Notes under the pieces: model-generated
What the model saw: only the letters and a program-made list of their open reading frames with translations
Told to the model about the DNA's origin: nothing
The model's database searches: none
Translations under genes and position numbers: made by a program
Assembly (NCBI RefSeq): GCF_000423225.1
Contig: NZ_AUHO01000006.1
Span: 558,001 to 622,000 of the forward strand
Source of the DNA: Kaistia adipata DSM 17808
GTDB lineage: Bacteria; Pseudomonadota; Alphaproteobacteria; Rhizobiales; Kaistiaceae
Length of the DNA: 64,000 bases
Direction: 5' to 3'
Shown here: positions 24,344 to 34,882 of the stretch, piece after piece
Position numbering within the stretch: position 1 is the first letter of the stretch
Layout of the letters: each line of letters starts with the position of its first letter

Positions 24344-25537
24344 ATGATGGGCCTGTTGGGACGCCTCTTCACGATGGTCGCCTGTGTCGGCCTGCTGGCC
24401 GGGTTCGCTCCCGTCAGCGCGAGGGCCGAAACGCCGGCGGCCACGCTCGAGCATTTGCTGAAGACGGATCAACCGGCTCCGGACCGCTTCACGTCGAGCT
24501 TCCTCGCCGCCGTGCCGGCCGCAGAAGTGGGGCGCCTGATCGCCGGGCTGCGCGCGCAATACGGCGCCCTCCAGGCGATCGAGCCGAAAGCCGATGGCGG
24601 CTTCCGGATCCGCCTGGAGCGCGCCGCCATCCCCGCCAGCATCACGCTCGACGGCACGGGCCGCATCGCCGGCCTCTGGTTCGGCGCGCCGGAGATCGCG
24701 GGCGAGATCAACGACCATGCCGCGACCATCCGTGCGCTACCGGGAGAGACGGCGCTGCTGGTCCTGAGCGATGGCCGCGAGGTCATCGCCCGCAATGCCG
24801 ACACGCCGTTCGCCGTCGGGTCCGCGGCCAAGCTCGCGATCCTCGCCGCGCTGGACGAGGCCATTTCGGCGGGCCGGCTCGCCTGGGACACCGTCGTGCC
24901 GCTCGACGCGGCATGGAAATCGCTGCCGACCGGACAGTTGCAGGACTGGCCGGCCGGAACGCCCGTCACCGTCGCGACGCTCGCCAATCTGATGATCTCG
25001 ATCAGCGACAACACCGCGACGGACGCGCTGATCGCGCTGGTCGGCCGCGACGCGGTCGAAGACGTGACAGCCACCGACGCGCCGTTCCTGACGACGCGCG
25101 AGTTCTTCACGCTGAAGACCGAAACGAATGCAAAGTTGCGGGAGACTTGGAAGACGGCCGACACCGAGGCCCGGCGCGCGACCGTGAAGCAGATTGCCGG
25201 CGCGCTGCTGCCGACCGCGATCAGCCCGAACGCGACCCACTCAGTGGAGTGGTTCCTGACCGCCCGCGAGCTTTGCGCCCTGCTCGACCGAACGGCGGCG
25301 CTGCCGGCGGTCTCGATCAATCCCGGCGTGGCGGATGCCCCGCGCTGTCGGCGCGTCGCCTACAAGGGCGGATCCGAGATCGGGGTGTTGAACCTCTCCA
25401 CCCGACTGGTCGGGCACGACGGTCGCGTGCACTGCGTGGTGGCGAGCTGGAACGACGACGATGCGCTCGACGACGAGCGCCTGATGACGCCCTATCGGGC
25501 CATCCTCCAGCGCCTCGCCGAGCCGGACGAGGGCTGA
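24344..25537 (+). CDS. Exported serine hydrolase, class A beta-lactamase-like
   Basis: A 397-residue protein with GGGAGGGG just before the ATG and a signal peptide (MMGLLGRLFTMVACVGLLAG, cleavage near ARA). An N-terminal domain of about 110 residues is followed by a beta-lactamase2-type domain: Ser160-Ala-Ala-Lys163 (VGSAAKLAI) is the S-x-x-K motif, Ser221-Asp-Asn the SDN motif (MISISDNTATDAL), and Lys341-Gly-Gly the KTG equivalent. A clear Glu166 omega-loop motif is not seen. It may be a peptidoglycan or ester hydrolase rather than an antibiotic-destroying enzyme; resistance should not be inferred. Confidence 0.8.
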   Translation: MMGLLGRLFTMVACVGLLAGFAPVSARAETPAATLEHLLKTDQPAPDRFTSSFLAAVPAAEVGRLIAGLRAQYGALQAIEPKADGGFRIRLERAAIPASITLDGTGRIAGLWFGAPEIAGEINDHAATIRALPGETALLVLSDGREVIARNADTPFAVGSAAKLAILAALDEAISAGRLAWDTVVPLDAAWKSLPTGQLQDWPAGTPVTVATLANLMISISDNTATDALIALVGRDAVEDVTATDAPFLTTREFFTLKTETNAKLRETWKTADTEARRATVKQIAGALLPTAISPNATHSVEWFLTARELCALLDRTAALPAVSINPGVADAPRCRRVAYKGGSEIGVLNLSTRLVGHDGRVHCVVASWNDDDALDDERLMTPYRAILQRLAEPDEG

Positions 25538-25565
25538 CCGGAAGCGTTCAGGCCGGCGCAGCCGG

Positions 25566-25616
25566 AAAAGACATCGCCGCCCTGCTGCCCCCTTCGGGAG
25601 CCAACGGGCGGCGATG
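25566..25616. terminator. Shared terminator between two convergent genes
   Basis: CATCGCCGCCC (25572-25582) and GGGCGGCGATG (25606-25616) are a perfect 11-bp stem with a 23-base loop between the serine hydrolase and the amide hydrolase stops. On the minus strand the stem is followed by ATGTCTTTTCC, a reasonable T tract, so it should serve the leftward gene best. Confidence 0.55.
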
Positions 25617-25634
25617 CTTCGATCAGAAGTAGGC

Positions 25635-26735
25635 TCAGGCCGCGGCCGTCAGGGCTGCGCTGGCGTCCGTCACGGCCGGCGCGAGCTTGGCCATCGGCTT
25701 CGTCTGGAAGGCAGTCACGGAACCGAGCGCCTGCAGGTCGAAGCAGGCATAGTTCATGCCGCCGCTGTCGCGGATGTAGAAGCGACGGCGTTCCAGGTCG
25801 GTCAGGCTGGTCCAGCTGGTCGATTCCGTCGGGATCGTGGTGATCTCGTGGCCCTCGACATGGAGGTGGCCGCTGCCCTGATTGGGCGGATCGATCGTGA
25901 TGCCGCGCGGACGATCGAAATTGTTCATGATGTGCGCGACCATCTGAACGGCCTTGTCGGCATCGGTCTGCTTCTCGGCGAACTGCGCGTAGTAGGCGGC
26001 ACGGATGAAGCGATCGACCGACGTGTCCGTGCCGGGCAGGCCCGCCTTGGCGATGCCCGAGCCGGGCTGCGCCACGTCAAAGCCGTTGAACTGGCCCGTC
26101 GAGTGATCGACGTTGTTCAGGAAGGCGTAGTTGTTGAGATTGGTCAGGTGCCACGAGAACTGCGGCGCGTTGGTCATCACGCCGACGGGGTTGTCGTAGA
26201 CGGTGCGGACGCCCTCGTGGAATTCGATCACCAGGCTGGCGCCGGTCGTGTCATGGACCGAATAGTGGAAGGGCATCGGGATGTTGCCGAGGATCGGCAC
26301 CGGCGCGAGCAGCACAGCCTGCTTGTCGAGCGCTGCCTTCACTTCGGCGACGGTGGCGAACTGGCCGAGCACCCAGGCGCCGAGATCCTCCGCCGCCAGA
26401 GCGGCCTCGCTCGCGTCGACCGGCGCCTGCGGACCGGCGGCCTTCGGATAGGACTGGACCGAGAAGGTCAGGCCGGCGTCATTGAGACCCTCGATGACCT
26501 TGAGGTCGCCGGGGGCGAAGCCCTTGCCCGGAGCCGGCGGCACCGACGGCATGGTGACGGCCACGACGGCGTGGCGCATTGTCCACTCGAGCGCGGGATG
26601 GCCCTCGACGGTCGACGACAAGGCGAAATCGCGCGGGAACAGCGAGATCAGGTAGGGCAGCTCGATGCTGAGTTCCAGCGTGCGGCCCAGATAGGCGCGA
26701 TCGGCTGCGTCACGATAGAGAAGCGATGTGCACAA
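25635..26735 (-). CDS. Choloylglycine hydrolase-family linear amide hydrolase, TTG start
   Basis: A 366-residue Ntn-hydrolase. I place the start at a TTG (26735) because the next codon is the nucleophile Cys (M-CTSLLYRDAADRAYLGRTL) and GGGGGA sits 8 bases upstream; longer frames reach back only through unrelated sequence. Other family residues are present: Arg18 in YLGRTL, Asn-Asp in VIEGLNDAGLTF, Asn in APQFSWHLTNLNNY, and Arg in SVDRFIRAAYYAQF. It should cut a linear C-N amide such as a bile-salt-, penicillin V- or acyl-homoserine lactone-like bond after removal of Met1. No signal peptide, so it would be cytoplasmic. The natural substrate is unknown. Confidence 0.82.
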   Translation of the reverse strand: MCTSLLYRDAADRAYLGRTLELSIELPYLISLFPRDFALSSTVEGHPALEWTMRHAVVAVTMPSVPPAPGKGFAPGDLKVIEGLNDAGLTFSVQSYPKAAGPQAPVDASEAALAAEDLGAWVLGQFATVAEVKAALDKQAVLLAPVPILGNIPMPFHYSVHDTTGASLVIEFHEGVRTVYDNPVGVMTNAPQFSWHLTNLNNYAFLNNVDHSTGQFNGFDVAQPGSGIAKAGLPGTDTSVDRFIRAAYYAQFAEKQTDADKAVQMVAHIMNNFDRPRGITIDPPNQGSGHLHVEGHEITTIPTESTSWTSLTDLERRRFYIRDSGGMNYACFDLQALGSVTAFQTKPMAKLAPAVTDASAALTAAA

Positions 26736-27031
26736 AGCGATAATCCCCCGCCCCTGACGGAGCTTTCTTCCAATGGCCCCTGGGACGGGCCGACGAAACT
26801 TGTGCGCTGAGAGTAGCCTCGCGCATTCGACAGGCGCCAGCATTATCTCGCAACCCATGCAACTGTGACGCAGGGTGGTAAATCCATGGTTGTACGCCGC
26901 CTCAACGCCGGCCGCGCGGCTCGGCGGGCGCAACGCCAGGGTCCGGGCCATGGCCGACTTGACGATCGGCGGTGGATCGCGCCCTATCGGATCGTCCTCA
27001 TTCGCCTCACCGCCCCGGAGAAGGATCGATC

Positions 27032-27922
27032 ATGCGCCAGGTCACCGTCGCCGCGACGCAGATGGAATGCGACTGGGATCGCCGCGGCAACATCGCCCGC
27101 GCCGAAAGGCTCGTCCGGCGGGCCGCCGCCGATGGCGCCAACATCATCCTGGTCCAGGAACTGTTCGAGACCCCCTATTTCTGCCAGGACCAGTTCCACG
27201 ACCATTTCAACCTGGCGCTGCCCTTCGACGGCAACCCGCTGATCGCCCATTTCGCCGGGCTGGCGGCCGAGCTCGGCGTCGTGCTGCCGGTCAGCTATTT
27301 CGAGCGCGCCGGCCAGACCGCCTATAACAGCATCGCCATCGTCGACGCCGATGGCGGCGTGCTCGGCAATTATCGCAAGAGCCACATTCCGGACGGGCCG
27401 GGCTATACGGAGAAATTCTATTTCTCCCCCGGCGACACCGGCTTCCGGGTCTGGCCGACGCGCTTCGGCAACATCGGCGTCGGCATCTGCTGGGACCAGT
27501 GGTTCCCGGAAAGCGCGCGGGCGATGGCGCTCGCCGGCGCCGAGATCCTCTTCTACCCGACCGCGATCGGCTCGGAGCCGCAGGACGCCTCGCTCGATTC
27601 GGCGGCGCACTGGCAGCGCGTCATGCAAGGCCACGCCGGCGCCAATTTGATGCCGCTGGTCGCCTCCAACCGGATCGGCACCGAACGCGGCCTCAGCGGC
27701 ACCGAGATCACCTTCTACGGCTCCTCCTTCATCGCCGATCCGACCGGCGCCAAGGTCGCGGAGGCGGATCGCAGCAGCGAGACGGTGCTCACCGCCACCT
27801 TCGACCTCGACGCGATCGCCCATCAGCGCCGCTCCTGGGGCGTGTTCCGCGACCGCAGGCCGGAGCTCTATGGTGCCCTCACGACCCTGGACGGCCGCCA
27901 CCGGCACGCGTCGATCGGCTAG
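27032..27922 (+). CDS. aguB: N-carbamoylputrescine amidase
   Basis: A 296-residue nitrilase-family protein with the start MRQVTVAATQMECDWDRRG behind GGAGAAGG. The Glu-Lys-Cys triad is E43 (LVQELFETPYFCQ), K116 (YRKSHIPDGPGYTEKFYF) and C153 (GVGICWDQWFPE). These motifs, and a C-terminal FDLDAIAHQRRSWGVFRDRRP, are specific for AguB. It frees ammonia and CO2 from N-carbamoylputrescine to give putrescine. The partner agmatine deiminase gene lies 0.8 kb on in the same direction, but a HAD gene is inserted on the other strand between them. The arginine decarboxylase that would make agmatine is not in the window. Confidence 0.93.
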   Translation: MRQVTVAATQMECDWDRRGNIARAERLVRRAAADGANIILVQELFETPYFCQDQFHDHFNLALPFDGNPLIAHFAGLAAELGVVLPVSYFERAGQTAYNSIAIVDADGGVLGNYRKSHIPDGPGYTEKFYFSPGDTGFRVWPTRFGNIGVGICWDQWFPESARAMALAGAEILFYPTAIGSEPQDASLDSAAHWQRVMQGHAGANLMPLVASNRIGTERGLSGTEITFYGSSFIADPTGAKVAEADRSSETVLTATFDLDAIAHQRRSWGVFRDRRPELYGALTTLDGRHRHASIG

Positions 27923-28626
27923 TTGATCGCCTTGAGAAGATCCGGCAAGTAGCTGATATCGCTGATGACATGATCGGCGTGAGGGCCCAGCGAATCCGCC
28001 GACAGCAGTCCGCTCTCGACCGCGATGCCCATGACGCCGGCGGCGCGCGCCGCATGCATGTCGTGCAGCGTGTCGCCGATCAGGACGGTCTCCTCCGGCT
28101 TGTGGCCGAAGCGCTCCATATAGGCGACGATCTGGCCCGCCTCCGGCTTGCGGCCATGGCCGGAATCATAGCCGATGATCGCCTCGAACCAGTGCGCGAG
28201 GCCGAGGCGCTCGCATTGCGCGCGGGCGCCGGTCTCGGAATCATTGGTGATGACGCCGAGCTCGTAGCCCTCCGCCTTCAGGCTCTCGAAGATCAGGCCG
28301 GGCGCGCCGATCGGCGCCGCCGCGTGCAGCGTCGCCTCGTGCAACAGCCCGCGCAGACGCGCGTCGAACCCGGCATCCTCGGCCGGCAGTCCGAGCGCCA
28401 CGGCCCAGAGCGGGCTGAGGTCCGCGACCGAGCTGCCGACGAAGGGCGAAGTCGGGATCAGCGATCCGGCGTCGAGGTCGTAGCCGACGATCTCGGCAAG
28501 CCGTCCGGCGACGATGGAATCGCCTTCGGCCAGCGTCGCGATCACCGCGCCGGTCGCGGTGTTCCAGGTCTTGGCGAAGTCGAGAAACGTCCCGTCCTTG
28601 TCGAACAGGAGGGCGCGCAGCGGCAT
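27919..28626 (-). CDS. HAD hydrolase, phosphoglycolate phosphatase-like
   Basis: A 235-residue HAD protein starting MPLRALLFDKDGTFLDF, with the nucleophile Asp and acid/base Asp in FDKDG, Thr of motif II in LGVITNDSE, Lys of motif III in HGRKPEAGQIVAYME, and the motif IV acid in VLIGDTLHDMHAARAAGV. A helical C1 cap (residues about 20-100) matches Gph-like members. The stop overlaps the aguB stop by four bases (CTAG) tail-to-tail. It is set between aguB and aguA on the opposite strand. Substrate is a small phosphate ester; identity is not shown by sequence. Confidence 0.83.
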   Translation of the reverse strand: MPLRALLFDKDGTFLDFAKTWNTATGAVIATLAEGDSIVAGRLAEIVGYDLDAGSLIPTSPFVGSSVADLSPLWAVALGLPAEDAGFDARLRGLLHEATLHAAAPIGAPGLIFESLKAEGYELGVITNDSETGARAQCERLGLAHWFEAIIGYDSGHGRKPEAGQIVAYMERFGHKPEETVLIGDTLHDMHAARAAGVMGIAVESGLLSADSLGPHADHVISDISYLPDLLKAIN

Positions 28627-28729
28627 GGCTTGATCCGTCGAAGGTCCTTGGTAGCGTGGGTGTAGCACAGCCGCGTCGGCGAGGCATTCCCGCCCTGCCG
28701 CGGGCCCACGAGGTTAACAAGACGCTACC

Positions 28730-29833
28730 ATGGCATTGACGCTGACGACCCTGCCCCGCGACGACGGATTCCGCATGCCGGCCGAGTGGGAGCCGCATGC
28801 CGAAACCTGGATGATCTGGCCGGAGCGGCCCGACAATTGGCGCCTCGGCGCCAAGCCGGCGCAGGCCGCCTTCGCCGCCGTCGCGTCCGCGATCGCCGAG
28901 GCCGAGCCGGTGACCATGCTGGTTTCGGCCGGCCAGTGGGAGAACGCCCGCCAGCGGCTGCCCGCGACCGTCCGCCTGGTCGAGGCCACCACCAACGACG
29001 CCTGGTGCCGCGACACCGGCCCGAGCTTCGTCGTCGACGCCGATGGCCGGCTACGTGGCAATGACTGGCGCTTCAACGCCTGGGGCGGGTTCGAGGGCGG
29101 GCTCTATTCGCCCTGGGACCAGGACGACCGCGTCGCCGCCAAGATCCTGGAGATCGAGCGGACACCACGCTACCGCGCGCCATTCATCCTCGAAGGCGGC
29201 GCCATCCATGTCGACGGCGAAGGCACGCTGCTGACGACTGAAGAATGCCTGCTCAACCCGAACCGCAATCCCGGCCTGTCGCGATCCGAGATCGAGGCCG
29301 AACTCGGGGCACGACTCGGCGTCGAGAAGACGATCTGGCTGAGCTCCGGCCTGTTCAACGACGAGACGGACGGACATATCGACAATCTCGCCTGCTTCGC
29401 CCGGCCCGGCGTCGTGGCGCTGACCTGGTGCGATGACCCGAGCGATCCGCAATACAAGATCTCGCGCGATGCCCATGCGCGCCTCACGGCGACGACGGAT
29501 GCGCGTGGCCGGCCGCTCGATATCGTCAGACTCCCGATGCCGGGGCCGCTCTTCATGACCGATGAGGAAGCGAGCGGCATCGACGCCGTCGAGGGCAGCG
29601 CCGAGCGGCGGGGCGGCGGCCGGCTCGCGGCGTCCTACGCCAACTACTACATTGCCAACGGACTCGTCGTGATGCCGCTGCTCGACCCGAGGACGGATGG
29701 CGAGGCCCTTGAAATCCTTGGCCGGCTGCATCCGGATCGCGGCGTCGTCGGCATCGCCGCCCGCGAGATCCTGCTCGGCGGCGGCAACATCCACTGCATC
29801 ACGCAGCAGCAGCCGGCGGGCCGGCCGGCATAG
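28730..29833 (+). CDS. aguA: Agmatine deiminase
   Basis: A 367-residue member of the peptidyl-arginine deiminase superfamily. Key residues: Trp/Asp in [12 protein letters not shown], Glu-Gly-Gly in [11 protein letters not shown], His in [12 protein letters not shown], and the catalytic Cys356 in [13 protein letters not shown]. It hydrolyses agmatine to N-carbamoylputrescine, which AguB (upstream in the window) turns into putrescine. The start is 103 bases from the HAD gene start, so it has its own promoter region there. The eno terminator lies just downstream on the other strand. Confidence 0.95.
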   Translation: MALTLTTLPRDDGFRMPAEWEPHAETWMIWPERPDNWRLGAKPAQAAFAAVASAIAEAEPVTMLVSAGQWENARQRLPATVRLVEATTNDAWCRDTGPSFVVDADGRLRGNDWRFNAWGGFEGGLYSPWDQDDRVAAKILEIERTPRYRAPFILEGGAIHVDGEGTLLTTEECLLNPNRNPGLSRSEIEAELGARLGVEKTIWLSSGLFNDETDGHIDNLACFARPGVVALTWCDDPSDPQYKISRDAHARLTATTDARGRPLDIVRLPMPGPLFMTDEEASGIDAVEGSAERRGGGRLAASYANYYIANGLVVMPLLDPRTDGEALEILGRLHPDRGVVGIAAREILLGGGNIHCITQQQPAGRPA

Positions 29834-29847
29834 GGCGAGGCACCCGC

Positions 29848-29887
29848 AAAGAAAAGGCCTCCGGCGCGGGACGTGCGCCGGAGGCCT
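29848..29887 (-). terminator. Rho-independent terminator of eno
   Basis: AGGCCTCCGGCGC (29855-29867) and GCGCCGGAGGCCT (29875-29887) form a perfect 13-bp stem with a 7-base loop. On the minus strand it is followed by TTTCTTTGC, a strong U tract, 44 bases past the eno stop. It also faces the end of aguA and could work in both directions. Confidence 0.88.
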
Positions 29888-29930
29888 GAATGGAGCCCGC
29901 CTGCGCACGCGGCGCAGGCGGGGATCCGCC

Positions 29931-31238
<1,308 letters not shown>

Positions 31239-31387
31239 TCAACTCTGGCAGCTTCTAGCCTGCCGCGCGGCAAGGCGGAAGGGGATGCGCGAGAAACTCT
31301 GGGCAATGGCGGAGACGGCGGCCCCGTGCGGCCCGCGACGGCGAGACGCCTGTTGCGTTCCGTCTCGCATCGGAAGATGAAGACGGC

Positions 31388-32362
31388 ATGACGACACTCC
31401 TCATCACCAACGGCGACCAGACCGCCGACCTGCTTGCCGCCGCGGGCAGCCGCGCCATCATCCTGCCGTGGCGTGACGTGCTGCATGACGGTCCGCTGCC
31501 GGCGCTCGATACGCTCGAGGCGGTGTCGGCCGTGCGGGCCGCGCATCTCGCCGCGCAGTTCCAGTTCGATCAGGACACGATCGCGGCCACCTTCGCCGAG
31601 CGGGACGCCGTGATGCGCCGCCACGCAGAGTTCGACCGCATCGAGCTCTGGTTCGAGCACGATCTCTACGATCAGCTGCAACTCGTTCAGGTGCTTGACT
31701 TCTTTGCCCGCGAGGAGCGCAGCAAGGGCATCGTCCTCGTGCAGGCGGACAGCTTCTTCGAGCAGGAGCGCCCGGATACGGTGATGCGCTTCGCCATCGA
31801 CGGCGTGCGCGTGAGCCCGGCCCTGCTCCAGACCGCCTCGACGATCTGGAGCGAGCTGACCGCCCCGACGCCCGAGCCGATCGCCCGCCGCGCCGCCAAG
31901 CCGATCAAGGGGTTCCCGTTCCTGCAGGACGCCCTCGCCCGGTTCCTGGAGGAGCTGCCGCAACCCGGCACGGGACTGAACCGCACCGAGATGCGGCTGC
32001 TCGACGCCGTCGGCATGGACGAGCTGTCGCCGGCGGCGCTGTTCCGCCAGGCGCGCGAGGCCGAGGACGCGCCCTTCATGGGCACCTGGCCGTTCTATGC
32101 CATCATCGATTCGCTCGCGTTCTGCGACTTCCCGCTGGTCAGCGGCCTGCATGCACGCTACTCGCACGCCGATTCCGAAGTTCATGCAGAATATGTGATG
32201 GCGCCGCTCAGCCTCACCGACATGGGCGAGGACATCCTGTCCGGCGCGCAGGACCACGTCGCCACCAACGGCATCGACCGCTGGTGGGGCGGCACGGAAC
32301 TGAAAGGCTTTGCCAGCTGGCGGTTCGACAGAAGGAGCCAGACGCTGCTCGAACCCCGCTGA
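31388..32362 (+). CDS. DUF1835 domain protein
   Basis: A 324-residue protein with the DUF1835 start MTTLLITNGDQTADLLAAAG, then ILPWRDVLHDGPLPAL and ELWFEHDLYDQLQLVQVLDFF, the conserved blocks of that family (His-Asp-Gly-Pro and Glu-His-Asp). The C-terminal part (LNRTEMRLLDAVGMDELSP) looks like a winged helix. Function of the family is unknown; members are cytosolic and often single genes. It lies 12 bases before queF with a strong GGAGGT for that gene, so both are probably on one message. Confidence 0.8.
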   Translation: MTTLLITNGDQTADLLAAAGSRAIILPWRDVLHDGPLPALDTLEAVSAVRAAHLAAQFQFDQDTIAATFAERDAVMRRHAEFDRIELWFEHDLYDQLQLVQVLDFFAREERSKGIVLVQADSFFEQERPDTVMRFAIDGVRVSPALLQTASTIWSELTAPTPEPIARRAAKPIKGFPFLQDALARFLEELPQPGTGLNRTEMRLLDAVGMDELSPAALFRQAREAEDAPFMGTWPFYAIIDSLAFCDFPLVSGLHARYSHADSEVHAEYVMAPLSLTDMGEDILSGAQDHVATNGIDRWWGGTELKGFASWRFDRRSQTLLEPR

Positions 32363-32374
32363 AGGAGGTCAGCC

Positions 32375-32827
32375 ATGACCGACGACACGCTGCAACTGGG
32401 CCGTGACGTGAAGGTCGCGGAGAGCCCCGACCAGGCCGTCCTGGATCGCGTGCCCAATCCGCATCCCGACACGCTCTATGTCGCGCGCTTCACGGCGCCG
32501 GAGTTCACGTCGCTCTGTCCCGTCACCGGGCAGCCGGATTTCGCGCATCTGGTGATCGACTACGTGCCGCGCGACTGGCTGGTCGAATCCAAGTCGCTGA
32601 AGCTCTACCTGCAGTCGTTCCGCAACCACGGTGCCTTCCATGAAGGCTGCACGATCGACATCGCCAAGCGGCTCACCGCGCTGCTGGACCCGCACTGGCT
32701 GAGAATCGGCGGCTACTGGTATCCGCGCGGCGGCATCCCGATCGACGTGTTCTGGCAGACCGGTCCGGTTCCGGAGCATGTCTGGCTGCCGGACCAGGGC
32801 GTCGCGCCCTATCGCGGCCGCGGCTGA
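32375..32827 (+). CDS. queF: NADPH-dependent 7-cyano-7-deazaguanine reductase
   Basis: A 150-residue type I QueF. The catalytic Cys48 is in [15 protein letters not shown] with Asp55 of the same motif, and the NADPH motif ESKSLK is at residues 71-76. Later FHEGC gives the nucleobase-binding Glu. It reduces preQ0 to preQ1, the substrate that Tgt inserts into tRNA. GGAGGT is 5 bases before the ATG. queA and tgt lie at 60-62.4 kb, while queC, queD and queE are not in the window. Confidence 0.95.
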   Translation: MTDDTLQLGRDVKVAESPDQAVLDRVPNPHPDTLYVARFTAPEFTSLCPVTGQPDFAHLVIDYVPRDWLVESKSLKLYLQSFRNHGAFHEGCTIDIAKRLTALLDPHWLRIGGYWYPRGGIPIDVFWQTGPVPEHVWLPDQGVAPYRGRG

Positions 32828-32833
32828 AAGCGG

Positions 32834-33955
32834 CTACCGGCAGGAAGCGCCCGCGAGCGCCTCGTCGATCGCCGGCGTCGCACCGCTCAGCGACACGGTG
32901 CCCGTCGGCGAATCGTTGACCGAGATCTCGATCTCCTTGCCGGCGCGCAGCGTCTCGATGTTGTCGGGCGCCAGCCGGATGCCCCAGCTGTGCTGCGTCA
33001 GCGCCAGGAAATCGCCGGCGAAGCCCTCGTTGCGGTCCGTCTTGACCTGGATCCTCTGGCGCTGGACGCCGTCGAGCTGCCCGCGCTCCGCGAGCTCGCG
33101 CCGCAACGTGTCCGGATCCGCGCCGAACGCGACACGGAACACCATCAGCTCCGGCGTGTCGCAATAGAGCGAAACCAGAAGCGGCGAACTCTTGTCCTGC
33201 GCGACCGCCATCACCGGCGCGCCGTCAGGGTCGGCGTCGAAGCCGGAGAGCGGCTCGACGCGCCAGGCCGACGCGCCGTTCAGGATAGCGACCTTGACGT
33301 CGGTGACGCGCGGCACGCCCGGCTCGGCGGGGGCGGGCGCGAAGGCAGAGGCCTCCGGCGCCGGTTCTGGGTTTGCGGGCTCCGGCTGCGGGGCCGTCGT
33401 GTTGGCGGCAATTTCGGGCGCCGGCGAAGGAGCCGGCGGCGTCGCCGGATCGGGTGCCGCGCCGGCGACGGAATCCGCCTTCGGCTCCGGCTGGGCGGGC
33501 GCGCTGTCGCCGCCGACCAGTCCGCCTAGCGGCCCGCCTGGCAGCACGGCATAGGCGCCGCCGAGCAGAAGCGCGAGGACGAGAACACCGATGCCGACGG
33601 GTTTCACCCAGCGCCGCGCGGGCGCCTCCACGGAATATTCCAGCGGCGGCGGGATCTCGACCGAGGGCTCCAACGCCGGCGCCGGCGGCGGTGGGGCCGG
33701 AGCCGCGACGGCTTGAGGATGGATGTTGGTTCGGGCCGAAACCCGCGCCTGCTTCTCGATGGTGGCGATGGCCGTGCCGAGATCGCGACGGAGTTCCCGA
33801 TATCGCTCGTTGTCGAGCACGCCGTCGGCCGACGTGCACGTGTTGCGAATCGTCTTCTCGACGCGCTCATAGACGCGCCGGCGGCCATCCGCCGATGGAT
33901 CGGGAAGATTTGCAATCGCCCGTTCGAGAATGACGACGAGTTCGTTCGGGTCCAT
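32834..33955 (-). CDS. Single-pass membrane protein with Pro/Ala-rich linker, unknown
   Basis: A 373-residue protein. Residues 1-70 are a helical cytoplasmic domain (DPNELVVILERAIANLPDPS, then RYRELRRDLGTAIATIEKQ), followed by a Pro-rich link, one membrane helix at about 118-138 (VKPVGIGVLVLALLLGGAYA), a 75-residue Pro/Ala/Glu-rich linker and a periplasmic domain of about 150 residues. The design suggests transfer of a signal or force across the membrane, but no family is recognised. Its stop faces the queF stop 6 bases away. It is followed by kdsA downstream on the same strand after about 90 bases before the kdsA stop, i.e. kdsA lies upstream. Confidence 0.7.
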   Translation of the reverse strand: MDPNELVVILERAIANLPDPSADGRRRVYERVEKTIRNTCTSADGVLDNERYRELRRDLGTAIATIEKQARVSARTNIHPQAVAAPAPPPPAPALEPSVEIPPPLEYSVEAPARRWVKPVGIGVLVLALLLGGAYAVLPGGPLGGLVGGDSAPAQPEPKADSVAGAAPDPATPPAPSPAPEIAANTTAPQPEPANPEPAPEASAFAPAPAEPGVPRVTDVKVAILNGASAWRVEPLSGFDADPDGAPVMAVAQDKSSPLLVSLYCDTPELMVFRVAFGADPDTLRRELAERGQLDGVQRQRIQVKTDRNEGFAGDFLALTQHSWGIRLAPDNIETLRAGKEIEISVNDSPTGTVSLSGATPAIDEALAGASCR

Positions 33956-34048
33956 CGCGACGGCTGCTTCTTCTCACATGACGCAGGTTGGCATCCTGCG
34001 ATTGTTTCACATCATCCCACAAGTCACTTCCGTCGCGAACGCGACCGG

Positions 34049-34882
34049 TCAGGCCTTTGCGAGCTTGTCGAAGGCCACCAGCTGCTCCAGAAGCGCGGGA
34101 AGCTGATCGATCTGAATCATGTTGGGACCGTCCGACGGTGCGTTGTCGGGGTCCTGATGGGTTTCGATGAAGACGCCCGCCACGCCGACGGCGACCGCCG
34201 CGCGGGCAAGGACCGAGACGAATTCGCGCTGGCCGCCGGAGGAGGTGCCCTGCCCGCCCGGCTGCTGGACGGAATGCGTTGCGTCAAAGATCACCGGCGC
34301 GCCCATGGCCGCCATGATCGGCAGCGCGCGCATGTCGGAAACCAGCGTGTTGTAGCCGAAGGAGGCGCCGCGCTCGGTCAAAAGCACGTTCGGATTGCCG
34401 CTTTCGACGAGCTTGGCCAGGACGTTCTTCATGTCCCAGGGCGCGAGGAACTGCCCCTTCTTGACGTTGATCACCCTGCCCGTCTCGGCGGCGGCGATCA
34501 GAAGATCGGTCTGGCGCGACAGGAAGGCGGGGATCTGGAGGATATCGACCACTTCGGCCACCACGGCGCACTGCTCGCGCTCATGGATGTCGGTCAGGAT
34601 CGGCAGCCCGAATTCCTTCTTGATATCGGCGAAGATCGGCAGTGCCGCGTCGAGCCCCGCGCCGCGCTGGCCGGAAAGGCTGGTGCGGTTGGCCTTGTCG
34701 AAGGACGATTTGTAGACAAGTCCGATGCCGAGCGCGGCGGTCATCTCCTTGAGCCGGCCGGCCATGTCGAAGGCATGCTGCCGGCTTTCGAGCTGGCAGG
34801 GACCGGCGATGAGCGTCAGCGGCAGGTCGTTGCCGAAAGTCGCCGTTCCGGCCGTTACATGCGCATTGGGGACAGTCGTCAT
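34049..34882 (-). CDS. kdsA: 3-deoxy-8-phosphooctulonate synthase
   Basis: A 277-residue Kds[21 protein letters not shown] is the phosphoenolpyruvate site, [18 protein letters not shown] holds the phosphate-binding Lys/Arg residues, and [16 protein letters not shown] with [18 protein letters not shown] are the usual late motifs. It joins phosphoenolpyruvate to arabinose 5-phosphate, giving Kdo 8-phosphate for lipopolysaccharide. It follows pyrG on the same strand after 176 bases with no clear hairpin between them, matching the pyrG-kdsA order of Rhizobiales. The enzyme is cytoplasmic and an essential step of outer-membrane synthesis. Confidence 0.96.
   Translation of the reverse strand: MTTVPNAHVTAGTATFGNDLPLTLIAGPCQLESRQHAFDMAGRLKEMTAALGIGLVYKSSFDKANRTSLSGQRGAGLDAALPIFADIKKEFGLPILTDIHEREQCAVVAEVVDILQIPAFLSRQTDLLIAAAETGRVINVKKGQFLAPWDMKNVLAKLVESGNPNVLLTERGASFGYNTLVSDMRALPIMAAMGAPVIFDATHSVQQPGGQGTSSGGQREFVSVLARAAVAVGVAGVFIETHQDPDNAPSDGPNMIQIDQLPALLEQLVAFDKLAKA

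Noticed and set aside
24344-25537. Antibiotic-resistance beta-lactamase
   Set aside because: S-x-x-K, SDN and K-G-G are present, but the omega-loop Glu motif of true class A enzymes is not evident and a large extra N-terminal domain is present, so only a general serine hydrolase call is justified.
26736-27031. Upstream extensions of the amide hydrolase and aguB frames
   Set aside because: Residues before the catalytic Cys and before MRQVTVAATQ are not like either family, and both proposed starts have ribosome sites. Nothing else could be supported in this gap.
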